Source of the DNA: Actinomycetota bacterium | GTDB taxonomy: Bacteria; Actinomycetota; Actinomycetes; Nanopelagicales; Nanopelagicaceae | DNA: 34,224 nucleotides | Direction of reading: 5' to 3' | Assembly: GCA_026393075.1 (NCBI GenBank) | Contig: JAPLAW010000059.1 | Location: 1 to 34,224, forward strand | In this document: positions 9,466 to 18,768 of the stretch, piece by piece | Layout: every line of letters starts with the position of its first letter | Numbering within the stretch: position 1 is the first letter of the stretch | Notes under the pieces: generated by a model | Database searches by the model: none | Told to the model about the DNA's origin: nothing | The model's input: the letters and a program-made list of their open reading frames with translations, nothing else | Made by a program: the position numbers and the translations under genes

Positions 9466-11510
9466 TACAGCGCTGCCTCAATCTGCGGAACAATCGCTTC
9501 GACACTAAAACCGAACTCTTTGAAAAGTACGGGCGCTGATGCAGATGCGCCGTAGTGTTCAAGCGAGATGGTTAAGCCATCACTGCCAACATAGCGATGC
9601 CAACCTTGTGAAATACCAGCTTCTATACTTACCTTAAGTGAGTCACCAGGAAGCACGGAAGCACGATAAGCAGCTGGTTGCGCATCAAACCACTCTAGGC
9701 AAGGCGCGCTAACAACTGCAGTTGAAATTGACTTTGCTTCCAGGGCCGCTGCCACATCTAGCGCTAGTGAAACTTCAGAACCTGTTGCAACCAAAGTTAC
9801 CTTCGCTTTGCGGCTAGCGGCTTTTAGTACATAAGCGCCTTTAGCAACCTCGTTGGCAGCAGCATGAGTCGTGCGATCAACAACGGGCAAATTTTGGCGG
9901 GACAAAATAATTGCGGCAGGGCAGCGGCGGGCAATGATTTCGCGCCATGCCACGCTAACTTCATTGGCATCCCCTGGGCGAATAACAGCAAGATTTGGAA
10001 TAGCGCGAAGGGCAGCGAAATGTTCGATTGGCTGATGTGTTGGGCCGTCTTCACCGACGCCAATTGAATCGTGCGTCCAAACAAAGGTACTTGGAATATT
10101 CATTAGCGCGGCTAACCGAACTGCAGGGCGCATGTAATCGCTAAAGACTAAGAAAGTTCCACCGAAGGAACGAGTTAAACCATGAAGTGCCGCTCCGTTG
10201 AGAATCGAGCCCATCGCATGTTCGCGAATTCCGAAGTGAACAATGCGGCCGTAAGGGTTGGCGTTTTTGATGGCACTGGTTGCAGGCAAGAATGATCCGC
10301 CACCATCAATATCGGTGTTATTACTTCCTGCTAAATCTGCTGAGCCACCCCAAAGTTCGGGCATCTTCTTTGCCAGTGCGTTGATCGCTTTTCCAGATGC
10401 CGCGCGGGTAGCTAGTTGTGCGCCGGCTTCAAATACGGGTAGTTCTGAATCCCAGCCAGCTGGTAGCTCTTTACTTTGCAAACGCTTTAATAACGCTGCT
10501 TCACTTGGATTGCCAGCTTGCCAAGTTGCCAGCCGAGCATTCCAATCCTTACGTGCTTTTGCACCGCGTTCTTTAACTTTGCGCACGTGTGCGAAAACAT
10601 CAGCGGGGAGTGCAAAATGTTCGTCCGGATTCAAACCCAAAATCTTTTTAGTTTCAGCAATTTCTTCAGCGCCTAATGCAGAACCATGTGACCCGGCAGT
10701 TCCTTTTGCTTTGGGTGCCGGCCAAGCAATTACAGAGTGCATGCGAATTAGTGATGGCTTGGCTAGTTCAGCTTTTGCAGAAATCATCGCGGCATCAACT
10801 GCCGGTAAATCAATTCGGCCATCGGTTGCAGCAGGGACATCAATTACTTGCCATCCGTATGCTCGATAGCGCGCAGAAACATCTTCAGTAAATGCGTTAT
10901 GAGTATCGCCTTCAATTGAAATGCGATTATCATCGTAAATCATCACCAAGTTGCCAAGTTCTTGAGTACCAGCCAATGATGAAGCTTCAGCGCTTACGCC
11001 TTCTTCTAAATCGCCATCCGAACAGATCACCCAAATAGTGTGATCGAATAATGACTGTCCAACAGCAGTTGCTGGATCAAATAAACCACGTTCGTAGCGA
11101 GCTGCCATTGCCATACCAACTGCAGTCGCAACACCTTGTCCTAATGGACCAGTTGTCATTTCAACGCCGGCAGTGTGACCGAATTCAGGATGGCCAGGTG
11201 TTAGTGAGTTCCAAGTACGAAATAACTGTAAATCAGCCATCTCTAAACCGTAACCGCTATAGAAAAGTTGAGTGTAAAGAGTTATTGAAGAGTGGCCACA
11301 AGAAAGAATAAAGCGATCGCGACCAATCCAATTTGGATCTGCTGGATCATGAACTAAATGGCGCTGAAATAAGTTGTAGGCAACTGGAGCAAGTGCCATC
11401 GCAGTACCAGGGTGGCCGTTTCCCGCCTTCTGCACTGCATCCATCGCAAGGGCGCGGGCGTAGGTGACGGCCTGATCATCTAACTCAGTCCAACCGGTCA
11501 TCTGGCTCAT
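9465..11510 (-). CDS. tkt: Transketolase
   Basis: 681 aa. The thiamine diphosphate motif runs from about residue 164 (CSDGDLEEGVSAEA) to DDN at 193-195. The catalytic His region is NGHPGTAMAL, the pyrimidine-domain signature is FGIREHAMGSILNG, and WTHDSIGVGEDGPTHQP is intact. It transfers two-carbon units in the pentose phosphate pathway. ATG 11508-11510 has GGAGC upstream (11516-11520 on the plus strand). It follows ctaA by 9 nt and overlaps tal by 1 nt. Confidence 0.97.
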   Translation of the reverse strand: MSQMTGWTELDDQAVTYARALAMDAVQKAGNGHPGTAMALAPVAYNLFQRHLVHDPADPNWIGRDRFILSCGHSSITLYTQLFYSGYGLEMADLQLFRTWNSLTPGHPEFGHTAGVEMTTGPLGQGVATAVGMAMAARYERGLFDPATAVGQSLFDHTIWVICSDGDLEEGVSAEASSLAGTQELGNLVMIYDDNRISIEGDTHNAFTEDVSARYRAYGWQVIDVPAATDGRIDLPAVDAAMISAKAELAKPSLIRMHSVIAWPAPKAKGTAGSHGSALGAEEIAETKKILGLNPDEHFALPADVFAHVRKVKERGAKARKDWNARLATWQAGNPSEAALLKRLQSKELPAGWDSELPVFEAGAQLATRAASGKAINALAKKMPELWGGSADLAGSNNTDIDGGGSFLPATSAIKNANPYGRIVHFGIREHAMGSILNGAALHGLTRSFGGTFLVFSDYMRPAVRLAALMNIPSTFVWTHDSIGVGEDGPTHQPIEHFAALRAIPNLAVIRPGDANEVSVAWREIIARRCPAAIILSRQNLPVVDRTTHAAANEVAKGAYVLKAASRKAKVTLVATGSEVSLALDVAAALEAKSISTAVVSAPCLEWFDAQPAAYRASVLPGDSLKVSIEAGISQGWHRYVGSDGLTISLEHYGASASAPVLFKEFGFSVEAIVPQIEAAL

Positions 11511-11519
11511 TGTTTGCTC

Positions 11520-12365
11520 CTAGGTTCGCTCAGCTGTTGTAATTGATAACCAAATTCGCCAAGTGGCAATCCAAACCAAAGTTGATCCAAGTAGATGCAG
11601 GATAACTAGCAGTTCAGGAAGTCCTTGCACATACTGGACGTATCCAATTAAAGCCTGGGCCAATGAAGCTGCGAAAAAATACTTGATCCGCTTTTTGGTA
11701 ACGGGTGACAAATCAGAAAGCACAAACAGTGCAAGTGAGACACCGAAGAGTGCAATTACGGCATCAGCATGAAGCCATGAAATGGCACGACTATCAATAT
11801 TTAATCTAGGTGCTTGCCAATCACCTGCATGAGGCCCGCTACCGGTTACCAAAGTACCAAGCACGATAACAATAAAAGTTAGTGCTACCTGTGCGGTAAC
11901 TAAAACTCGTAACTTAATTTCAGTGGGGCGGATTGAAACTAGGGGAGTGCGACCACGTTCGACCATAGATGCCGCACCTGCAATAAGAAATATGGAAAGA
12001 ATAAAGTGGCTGGCGACCGCAAGTGGATTTAAATCTGTAAGAACGGTTATTCCACCAAGGACGCCTTGTCCAAGAATTCCTAAAAGTTGCAGTACGGCCC
12101 GCCAAAGTAAATCTTTACGAGCTTTGCGAAACGCATAAATAATTGCCGCGATAGCCGCAAAGAAAAGTACAAAAGTTAATAAGCGATTGCCAAACTCAAT
12201 CCAAGCGTGGAAAGCACCTTCAGCTTGGCCGGCAACCGGAACGTATGAACCTGGCGTGCATTCTGGCCAAGTCGGGCAGCCCAAGCCAGATCCGGTGATT
12301 CGAACGGCGCCGCCCGTGATTACTAACCCAGCCTGCAAAATCAGCAATAGATAGAGAATCGGCAT
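11520..12365 (-). CDS. ctaA: Heme A synthase, CtaA/COX15 family
   Basis: 281 aa, a multi-pass membrane protein with about eight hydrophobic segments. Family marks are TGGAVRITGSGLGCPTWPEC (the redox Cys pair), HAWIEFGNRLLT, ASHFILSIFLI, SWLHADAVIALFG and VILHLLGSTLVW, which supply the heme-ligand histidines. It oxidises heme O to heme A for cytochrome c oxidase. The start is fixed by an in-frame TAA four codons upstream. There is little ribosome site; a CATAAG box 8 nt before the ATG may make the mRNA nearly leaderless. Heme O synthase (ctaB), often next to tkt in Actinobacteria, is not here. Confidence 0.93.
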   Translation of the reverse strand: MPILYLLLILQAGLVITGGAVRITGSGLGCPTWPECTPGSYVPVAGQAEGAFHAWIEFGNRLLTFVLFFAAIAAIIYAFRKARKDLLWRAVLQLLGILGQGVLGGITVLTDLNPLAVASHFILSIFLIAGAASMVERGRTPLVSIRPTEIKLRVLVTAQVALTFIVIVLGTLVTGSGPHAGDWQAPRLNIDSRAISWLHADAVIALFGVSLALFVLSDLSPVTKKRIKYFFAASLAQALIGYVQYVQGLPELLVILHLLGSTLVWIATWRIWLSITTAERT

Positions 12366-12373
12366 GAGGCAAC

Positions 12374-12379
12374 CTTATG
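12374..12379 (-). promoter_or_regulatory. Candidate -10 box for the ctaA-tkt-tal-pgi operon
   Basis: On the minus strand CATAAG lies 8 nt before the ctaA ATG, with no recognisable -35 at the proper distance. It would start transcription at or next to the start codon. Position is the main support. Confidence 0.3.
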
Positions 12380-12420
12380 GCAGCGGGTAGCGGCCAAGCC
12401 TGAGGCGCTCATCACTAAGG

Positions 12421-12450
12421 CTGACAGAGAGGAATCCGTCGAATTACGAT
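12421..12450 (+). promoter_or_regulatory. Candidate promoter for the suf operon
   Basis: CTGACA at 12421-12426 and TACGAT at 12445-12450 are separated by 18 nt, a good actinobacterial vegetative promoter. The predicted start is near 12457, only about 5 nt before the sufR GTG. The perfect palindrome ACATTAATGT at 12451-12460 covers this start point and could be an operator, most simply for SufR. Confidence 0.5.
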
Positions 12451-12461
12451 ACATTAATGTT

Positions 12462-13148
12462 GTGAAAAGCCAGATTATGAGTGCTCCGCCAGCCGGCGAT
12501 GATTTGCGCACCCGTGACGCGATCGCACGCTCAATCCTAGAAAATGGCCCTTCAACTGCCGTAGCTCTAGGCGAGCGGTTGGCGCTGACCCCAGCTGGCA
12601 TCCGTCGCCACCTCGATAATTTAATTGCCGACGGAATCTTAGAAGCACGTGAGCCTCACATTGGTCTTTCCCGAGGACGCGGTCGACCTTCCAAAGTATT
12701 TGTGATGACCGATCAGGGTCGGGAAAAATTTGAGCATTCTTACGATGACTTAGCGGTTGCAGCTCTTAAATTTATGTCGGCGCAATCGGGCGCCCATTTA
12801 GTTCAAGCTTTTGCAAAGACGCGCGCCGATGATATTGAACGCAAAGGTATTGAAGCGCTTAAGAAAGCTCCTAATAAGACTGAAGGCCTAGCAACTTTTC
12901 TAACTGAGCAAGGTTACGCAGCAACTGTAATAGAGCGAAAAATGGGCGAAGAAATTTGTCAGCATCACTGTCCGATCGCACACGTAGCTGCTGAATTTCC
13001 AGAACTTTGCGAAGCCGAAACTGCGGCATTCTCAGCGCTACTTGGTACCCACGTTCAACGTTTAGCAACGATCGCGCACGGCGACGGTGTTTGTACAACA
13101 TATATTCCAAATGCAGTAAACAAAACTAGTGCTCGGAGAGGCAACTAA
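12462..13148 (+). CDS. sufR: SufR-type iron-sulfur transcriptional regulator
   Basis: 228 aa from GTG 12462; ATG 12477 is an alternative. The N-terminal winged helix ([23 protein letters not shown]) binds DNA. C166, C170 and C183 in [18 protein letters not shown] match the Fe-S-ligating cysteines of SufR-like regulators. In Mycobacterium and cyanobacteria SufR represses the suf operon when it carries its cluster. Here it is the first gene of that operon and overlaps sufB by 1 nt (TAATG), which fits autoregulation. A palindrome sits at the predicted transcription start. Confidence 0.92.
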   Translation: MKSQIMSAPPAGDDLRTRDAIARSILENGPSTAVALGERLALTPAGIRRHLDNLIADGILEAREPHIGLSRGRGRPSKVFVMTDQGREKFEHSYDDLAVAALKFMSAQSGAHLVQAFAKTRADDIERKGIEALKKAPNKTEGLATFLTEQGYAATVIERKMGEEICQHHCPIAHVAAEFPELCEAETAAFSALLGTHVQRLATIAHGDGVCTTYIPNAVNKTSARRGN

Positions 13149-14557
13149 TGACCATCGCACATCCAGAACTCGACGGACTCGGCAATTATGAATTCGGCTG
13201 GTCCGATAAAAACGATGCGGGCGCTAATTCAAAGCGCGGCATTAACGAGGAAGTAGTTCGCGATATCTCTGCGAAGAAATCCGAGCCACAGTGGATGCTT
13301 GACCTGCGCCTAAAAGGTTTAACGCTCTTCGAAAAGAAGCCAATGCCAAATTGGGGTTCAGACTTAAGCGGTATTTTCTTCGACACCATTAAGTACTTCG
13401 TGCGCTCAACTGAAAAGCAAGCAACTACATGGGATGACCTACCGGAAGAAATTAAGAATACTTATGATCGCTTAGGTATCCCAGAGGCTGAAAAGCAGCG
13501 TTTAGTTTCAGGTGTTGCAGCGCAATATGAGTCAGAAGTTGTTTACCACTCAATTCGTGAAGATTTAGCGGCGCAAGGCGTTATTTTCCTTGATACCGAT
13601 TCAGCTCTAAAAGAGCACCCAGAGCTCTTCAAAGAGTATTTCGGTACCGTGATTCCAGTTGGTGACAATAAGTTTGCCGCTCTAAATACTTCAGTGTGGT
13701 CAGGTGGATCTTTCATCTATGTTCCTAAGGGCGTACATGTAGATATTCCATTACAGGCGTATTTCCGTATTAACACTGAGAACATGGGACAGTTCGAACG
13801 TACTTTGATCATTGCCGATGAAGATTCTTACATCCATTATGTAGAAGGCTGCACAGCACCAATTTATAAGTCAGATTCATTGCACTCAGCTGTAGTTGAG
13901 ATCATTGTTAAGAAGGGTGCTCGCGTTCGTTACACCACAATTCAAAACTGGTCTAACAACGATTATAACCTAGTAACAAAGCGCGCTACTTGTGCTGAAG
14001 GTGCAACTATGGAATGGGTTGATGGAAATATCGGTTCAAAGGTAACCATGAAGTACCCAGCGATTTTCTTGATGGGTCCACATGCAAAGGGCGAAACTCT
14101 TTCATTAGCATTTGCTGGCGAAGGTCAACATCAAGATTCTGGTGCCAAGATGGTTCACGCGGCTCCATACACATCTTCATCAGTTATTTCTAAATCAGTG
14201 GCGCGTGGTGGCGGCCGTACTTCATACCGCGGCTTAGTACAGGTGCAAGAAGGCGCGCATCATTCAAAGAGCACAGTTAAGTGTGATGCTTTATTGGTTG
14301 ACACCATTTCTCGTTCTGATACCTACCCATATGTTGATATTCGTGAAGACGATGTATCAATGGGTCACGAAGCAACAGTTTCTAAAGTAAGCGATGATCA
14401 ACTCTTCTATCTAATGTCACGTGGCTTAACTGAAGATGAAGCTATGGCAATGATCGTGCGTGGATTTATTGAACCAATCGCCCGCGAACTACCAATGGAG
14501 TACGCCCTCGAGCTAAACCGCTTGATCGAACTCCAAATGGAAGGCGCAGTTGGTTAA
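13148..14557 (+). CDS. sufB: SufB, Fe-S cluster scaffold subunit
   Basis: 469 aa, standard length. Conserved blocks include [39 protein letters not shown] (the Cys equivalent to the E. coli SufB assembly cysteine) and the C-terminal [25 protein letters not shown]. SufB forms the SufBC2D complex on which clusters are built. The ATG overlaps the sufR stop by 1 nt; sufD follows after 6 nt. Confidence 0.97.
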   Translation: MTIAHPELDGLGNYEFGWSDKNDAGANSKRGINEEVVRDISAKKSEPQWMLDLRLKGLTLFEKKPMPNWGSDLSGIFFDTIKYFVRSTEKQATTWDDLPEEIKNTYDRLGIPEAEKQRLVSGVAAQYESEVVYHSIREDLAAQGVIFLDTDSALKEHPELFKEYFGTVIPVGDNKFAALNTSVWSGGSFIYVPKGVHVDIPLQAYFRINTENMGQFERTLIIADEDSYIHYVEGCTAPIYKSDSLHSAVVEIIVKKGARVRYTTIQNWSNNDYNLVTKRATCAEGATMEWVDGNIGSKVTMKYPAIFLMGPHAKGETLSLAFAGEGQHQDSGAKMVHAAPYTSSSVISKSVARGGGRTSYRGLVQVQEGAHHSKSTVKCDALLVDTISRSDTYPYVDIREDDVSMGHEATVSKVSDDQLFYLMSRGLTEDEAMAMIVRGFIEPIARELPMEYALELNRLIELQMEGAVG

Positions 14558-14563
14558 TTAAAT

Positions 14564-15658
14564 ATGTCGACTCTTACTACTAACTACTTAACGCCGACTG
14601 GGCGCGAAGAAGCTTGGCGGTTTACTCCGCTCAAACGTCTTGGTGGCTTACACAATGGCACCTTCAAATTAGCGACCCGCAACACTTTGGCCCTAACTGG
14701 TGCCGCTCCTGCTGGGGTAACTTTTGAGCGAATTGGTCGCGAATTGATTTCAGCTGAATCAGTAACTGACGATGTAATCGTTGGCCGCATCCATGAAGCA
14801 GCCAGCGAAGTTACTGTGCTAAAAATCGCAGCTAATACTGAGTTAGCTGAACCAATCTCACTTCATCGCCTTGCGGGTGGATTAACGGATGCCGAACTTT
14901 CTCGAGTTCAGCTTCGCATTGGCGCAAATGCCAAGGCAATCGTGATCATCGAAAATTCTGGTGATCATTTACTTGCCGAAGATATTGAGATCATTTGCGA
15001 ACCAGGATCTAACTTAACTGTGGTTTCACTGCAGGAATGGGATTCAAAGACAATCCATGCCGGCCGTCAACACGCCATCGTTGATAGAGATGCCACCTTT
15101 AAATCAATCATTGTCACAGTTGGCGGAGATGTAGTTCGGTTACTTCCAACTGTTGAGTTCAAGGGTCAAGGCGCATCTGTTGAACTACTAGGTGTTTATT
15201 TTGCAACTGCTGGGCAATTCTTCGAACACCGCATGTTCGTTGATCACTTAGTGCCGAATGCTAAATCTCGAGTTAATTACAAGGGAGCACTTGCTGGTCA
15301 AGATGCCCACACAGTTTGGATTGGCGATGTATTTATTCGCGCAGCTGCCGAAGGTACTGATACTTATGAGCTAAACCGCAACTTATTACTAAGTGATGGT
15401 GCTCGCGCAGATTCAGTTCCAAATCTAGAGATTGAAACTGGCGAAATCGTAGGTGCTGGGCACGCAAGTACTACAGGTCGCTTTGACGATGAACAACTCT
15501 TTTATCTGATGTCTCGCGGTATTGCGGTCGAAGATGCTCGTCGCTTAGTTGTTCGCGGTTTCTTCAATGAGATTGTTTCTGAAATCGGTAACGCAGAGAT
15601 TCAAGATCGCTTAATGACTCGCATTGATCAAGAGCTGGAAAAAGCAGGCGCACAATGA
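14564..15658 (+). CDS. sufD: SufD, Fe-S cluster assembly subunit
   Basis: 364 aa. It opens with GREEAWRFTPLKRL, typical of SufD. The beta-helix core carries GVYFATAGQFFEHRMFVDH, and the end [30 protein letters not shown] parallels SufB, its structural partner. SufD supports iron entry in SufBC2D. It starts 6 nt after sufB and overlaps the ferredoxin gene by 4 nt (ATGA). Confidence 0.95.
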   Translation: MSTLTTNYLTPTGREEAWRFTPLKRLGGLHNGTFKLATRNTLALTGAAPAGVTFERIGRELISAESVTDDVIVGRIHEAASEVTVLKIAANTELAEPISLHRLAGGLTDAELSRVQLRIGANAKAIVIIENSGDHLLAEDIEIICEPGSNLTVVSLQEWDSKTIHAGRQHAIVDRDATFKSIIVTVGGDVVRLLPTVEFKGQGASVELLGVYFATAGQFFEHRMFVDHLVPNAKSRVNYKGALAGQDAHTVWIGDVFIRAAAEGTDTYELNRNLLLSDGARADSVPNLEIETGEIVGAGHASTTGRFDDEQLFYLMSRGIAVEDARRLVVRGFFNEIVSEIGNAEIQDRLMTRIDQELEKAGAQ

Positions 15659-15954
15659 GTGATTTAATCCTTTCTAATTTACTTGAGGGCAAGCCGGTTC
15701 TCATTGAGAAAAATGGCAAATCAATCTGTGTTACTCGTGTGGGGTCTGAAGTATTTGCGATCGGTGACACATGTAGTCATTCGGATGCTTCGCTATCCGA
15801 AGGTGACGTAACGGGATTCAAGATTGAATGTTGGTTACATGGCGCAGAGTTTGATTTACGTACCGGAGTTGCTTTAACTCTTCCGGCGGTAGTACCAGTT
15901 GATGTTTATGCAGTAGTGGTTGACGGAGATTCCGTAACCGTTGAAGTTAAGTAG
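15655..15954 (+). CDS. Rieske-type [2Fe-2S] ferredoxin of the suf operon
   Basis: 99 aa. The cluster ligands are C40 and H42 (CSHSDASLSEG) and C59 and H62 (CWLHGAEFDLRTG), the two Rieske motifs of NirD/BphF-like soluble ferredoxins. It has no membrane anchor. A gene like this between sufD and sufC is usual in Actinobacteria and may supply electrons during cluster assembly, though the role is not settled. It overlaps sufD by 4 nt. Confidence 0.92.
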   Translation: MSDLILSNLLEGKPVLIEKNGKSICVTRVGSEVFAIGDTCSHSDASLSEGDVTGFKIECWLHGAEFDLRTGVALTLPAVVPVDVYAVVVDGDSVTVEVK

Positions 15955-15962
15955 GGATTGTT

Positions 15963-16715
15963 ATGAGCACACTAGAAATTCGCGGCCTTAAAGTTTCAGT
16001 TGATACTGAAAATGGCCCAGTTGAAATCTTGAAGGGTGTAGACCTAACTATCAAGAGCGGTGAAACCCATGCAATCATGGGACCAAACGGTTCTGGTAAA
16101 TCTACTTTGGCTTACTCAATTGCAGGTCACCCTAAGTATCAGATCACTGGCGGAACTGTGACTCTTGATGGCGTTGATCTTCTTGATATGACAGTCGACG
16201 AGCGTGCTCGCGCTGGCTTATTCCTAGCTATGCAATATCCCGTAGAAGTTCCAGGCGTTTCAGTTTCTAACTTCCTTCGCACAGCGGCAACTGCACTTCG
16301 AGGCGAAGCTCCTAAGTTACGTACTTGGGTTGGCGAAGTTAAGTCAGCAATGGCTGCGCTCAGCATGGATCCATCGTTTGCCGAACGCAATGTAAATGAA
16401 GGTTTCTCTGGCGGCGAAAAGAAGCGTCACGAAATAATGCAGTTAGAACTGCTGAAGCCAAAAATCGCAATCCTTGATGAGACTGACTCAGGGCTAGATG
16501 TTGATGCACTGCGCATTGTTTCCGAAGGTGTAGTTCGCGCTAAAGCTGACAACGATCTAGGGGTATTGCTAATTACTCACTACACCCGCATCTTGCGTTA
16601 CATCAAACCAGACTTCGTACATGTATTTGCTGATGGCCGCATCGTTGAAGAAGGCGGACCAGAGCTAGCTGAAAAGCTTGAAGCAAATGGCTATGCCGAG
16701 TATGTAAGCAAGTAA
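15963..16715 (+). CDS. sufC: SufC, Fe-S assembly ATPase
   Basis: 250 aa, standard length. Walker A is G40-T48 (GPNGSGKST), the signature is FSGGEKKRHEI (typical of SufC, with KKR), and Walker B is AILDETDSGLD with D172/E173. The H-loop is LITHYTRIL. SufC hydrolyses ATP within SufBC2D and is not a transporter. It starts 8 nt after the ferredoxin gene, and sufS follows 4 nt later. Confidence 0.97.
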   Translation: MSTLEIRGLKVSVDTENGPVEILKGVDLTIKSGETHAIMGPNGSGKSTLAYSIAGHPKYQITGGTVTLDGVDLLDMTVDERARAGLFLAMQYPVEVPGVSVSNFLRTAATALRGEAPKLRTWVGEVKSAMAALSMDPSFAERNVNEGFSGGEKKRHEIMQLELLKPKIAILDETDSGLDVDALRIVSEGVVRAKADNDLGVLLITHYTRILRYIKPDFVHVFADGRIVEEGGPELAEKLEANGYAEYVSK

Positions 16716-16719
16716 AAAG

Positions 16720-17979
16720 ATGACCTTTGATCCTCGTGTAGTGCGCCAAGATTTTCCAATCTTCAAGCGCACTATTCGCGAGGGCAAAAGGTTGGTTTAT
16801 TTGGATTCTGGCGCCACAAGCCAGAAACCGAATTCAGTTATCGAGGCTGAAAGTAATTTCTATCGCATGCACAATGCAGCTGTACACCGAGGTGCGCATC
16901 AATTAGCTGAAGAGGCAACTGACGCTTATGAAGGTGCTCGCGAAACCGTGGCTAAATTCTTAGGTGGCAGTGTTGATGAAATCATTTTCACTAAAGGTGC
17001 CACCGAGAGTCTGAACCTACTTGCTTATGCTTTTAGCAATGGCGGAAGCGGTAATCGTTTTAATTTGACATCAACAGATCGCATCGTGGTCACTGAAATG
17101 GAACATCACGCAAATTTAATTCCTTGGCAGCAGCTGGCCAAGCGCAGTGGTGCTGAACTCACCTGGTTTGAGGTAACACCTGATGGCCGCTTAGATCTTT
17201 CTAAATTAACTGAAATTATTACCCCAAATACTAAAGTTGTTGCACTAACTCACCAGTCAAACGTTCTGGGCACAGTTAATCCACTTGCTGCAATAGTTGC
17301 TCGTGCTCACGAAGTAGGTGCGGTCGTAGTTCTCGATGCCTGCCAATCTGCGCCACATATGCCAGTTAACGTAAAAGAGTTAGATGTTGATTTTCTGACT
17401 TTTTCTGGGCATAAGGCGGTAGGCCCAACCGGCATCGGTGTCTTGTGGGGTCGCGCGGATTTACTGAGAGATTTGCCACCATTCCTGTTCGGTGGATCAA
17501 TGATCGAATCTGTAACGATGACAGATGCGGTTTGGGCGCCATCACCACGACGACATGAAGCAGGTGTTCCGAATATGGCGCAAGCAGTTGGTTTAGCGGC
17601 GGCGCTAGATTACTTAATGCAAATTGGCATGGATAACATTTACCAGCACGAGCAAGTTTTAGGCAGCTACTTACTTAAGCGTTTACAGGAGATTCCTGAT
17701 CTGAAACTTGTTGGCCCACTTGAAATGGTTGAACGCGGGGCAGTGGCCTCATTTACCTTTGGCGACATTCATCCACATGATTTAGGCCAGTACCTAGATT
17801 CGCAAGGAATTGCAGTTCGTACTGGTCATCACTGTGCTTGGCCACTAACTCGCAAGTTAGGCGTGCAAGCTACAACTCGGGCCTCTCTATATCTTTACAA
17901 CCATGAGCAAGATGTAGATGCGCTGATCGAAGGAATTCTCGGAGCTCAAAAATATTTCGGTGGCAAGCAATGCAATTAG
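16720..17979 (+). CDS. sufS: SufS, cysteine desulfurase (group II)
   Basis: 419 aa. The PLP lysine is K232 in FSGHKAVGPTGIGVLWG. The persulfide cysteine is C372 in RTGHHCAWPLTRKLGV, the short-loop arrangement of group II enzymes. VVTEMEHHANLIPW and VLDACQSAPHMPV are conserved cofactor blocks. It removes sulfur from cysteine and passes it to SufU. The gene overlaps sufU by 10 nt. Confidence 0.97.
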   Translation: MTFDPRVVRQDFPIFKRTIREGKRLVYLDSGATSQKPNSVIEAESNFYRMHNAAVHRGAHQLAEEATDAYEGARETVAKFLGGSVDEIIFTKGATESLNLLAYAFSNGGSGNRFNLTSTDRIVVTEMEHHANLIPWQQLAKRSGAELTWFEVTPDGRLDLSKLTEIITPNTKVVALTHQSNVLGTVNPLAAIVARAHEVGAVVVLDACQSAPHMPVNVKELDVDFLTFSGHKAVGPTGIGVLWGRADLLRDLPPFLFGGSMIESVTMTDAVWAPSPRRHEAGVPNMAQAVGLAAALDYLMQIGMDNIYQHEQVLGSYLLKRLQEIPDLKLVGPLEMVERGAVASFTFGDIHPHDLGQYLDSQGIAVRTGHHCAWPLTRKLGVQATTRASLYLYNHEQDVDALIEGILGAQKYFGGKQCN

Positions 17980-18410
17980 ATAGCCTCTATCAAGAAGTAA
18001 TTCTTGATCATTACAAGCGTCCGCAGCACAAAGGTTTGGCCGTTACCTACGATGCCCAAGTGCACCATGTAAATCCCAGCTGTGGCGATGAGATAACTCT
18101 GAATGTTTCTCTCGAGGGAGATAAAGTTGCCGCAATTACCTGGGATGGAGTTGGTTGTTCAATTTCGCAAGCAAGTGTTTCTATCTTGAGTGATTTATTG
18201 CTAGGCCAAAGCATTACTGAAGCAGATCTTGTTTTGAATAACTTCACTGAGTTAATGCAGAGCAAGGGCACCATGGTGGGCGACGATGAGATCCTCGAGG
18301 ATGCTGTTGCCATGGCTGGCGTCTCCAAGTTTCCGGCTCGCATCAAGTGCGCATTATTGGGCTGGATGGCCTACAAAGATGCAGTTGTCCAAGCTCAAGC
18401 TAAGTTATAG
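17970..18410 (+). CDS. sufU: SufU, sulfur transfer partner of SufS
   Basis: 146 aa, an IscU-like fold. Zinc/sulfur ligands are C38 and D40 (NPSCGDEITL), C63 (GVGCSISQASVS) and C127 (ARIKCALLGW). The insertion between C63 and C127 is typical of Gram-positive SufU rather than IscU. It accepts persulfide sulfur from SufS. Its start lies inside the end of sufS. Confidence 0.96.
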   Translation: MQLDSLYQEVILDHYKRPQHKGLAVTYDAQVHHVNPSCGDEITLNVSLEGDKVAAITWDGVGCSISQASVSILSDLLLGQSITEADLVLNNFTELMQSKGTMVGDDEILEDAVAMAGVSKFPARIKCALLGWMAYKDAVVQAQAKL

Positions 18411-18453
18411 ATAGACTTCCGACTAGTTCAGTAGAGATAAATAGGGGCGTGTG

Positions 18454-18765
18454 ATGACAGCAGCGATTGATGATGTAACCGAGGCGATGAAGGATGTAGT
18501 TGATCCAGAGCTCGGCATCAATGTGGTCGATCTAGGTTTAATTTACGATGTGATGGTTGATGAAAACAACATCGCGATTTTGAATATGACTTTAACTTCA
18601 GCGGCCTGCCCACTTCAAGATGTAATTGAAGATCAGACTCGTCAGGCATTGGCTCCACTTACTAGTGATGTAAAAATCAATTGGGTCTGGATGCCACCTT
18701 GGGGCCCGGATAAGATTTCTGATGACGGAAGAGATCAGCTGCGCGCTCTCGGCTTCACGGTTTGA
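18454..18765 (+). CDS. SufT-like MIP18/DUF59 protein
   Basis: 103 aa from ATG 18454 (GTG 18451 is directly in front). Conserved DUF59 features: DPELGINVVDLGLIYD at the N-terminus, LTSAACPL with the single conserved Cys, and WMPPWGPDKIS. Members at the end of suf operons (SufT) help mature Fe-S proteins; relatives include PaaD. A 40-nt gap separates it from sufU and carries AGGGG as ribosome site. The assignment is from sequence and position. Confidence 0.9.
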   Translation: MTAAIDDVTEAMKDVVDPELGINVVDLGLIYDVMVDENNIAILNMTLTSAACPLQDVIEDQTRQALAPLTSDVKINWVWMPPWGPDKISDDGRDQLRALGFTV

Positions 18766-18768
18766 TAA

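Noticed and set aside
10258-10869. 203-codon open frame antisense to tkt
   Set aside because: It lies wholly inside the well-conserved transketolase gene, matches no family I recognise, has a Ser/Ala/Pro-rich composition typical of shadow frames, and has no credible ribosome site.
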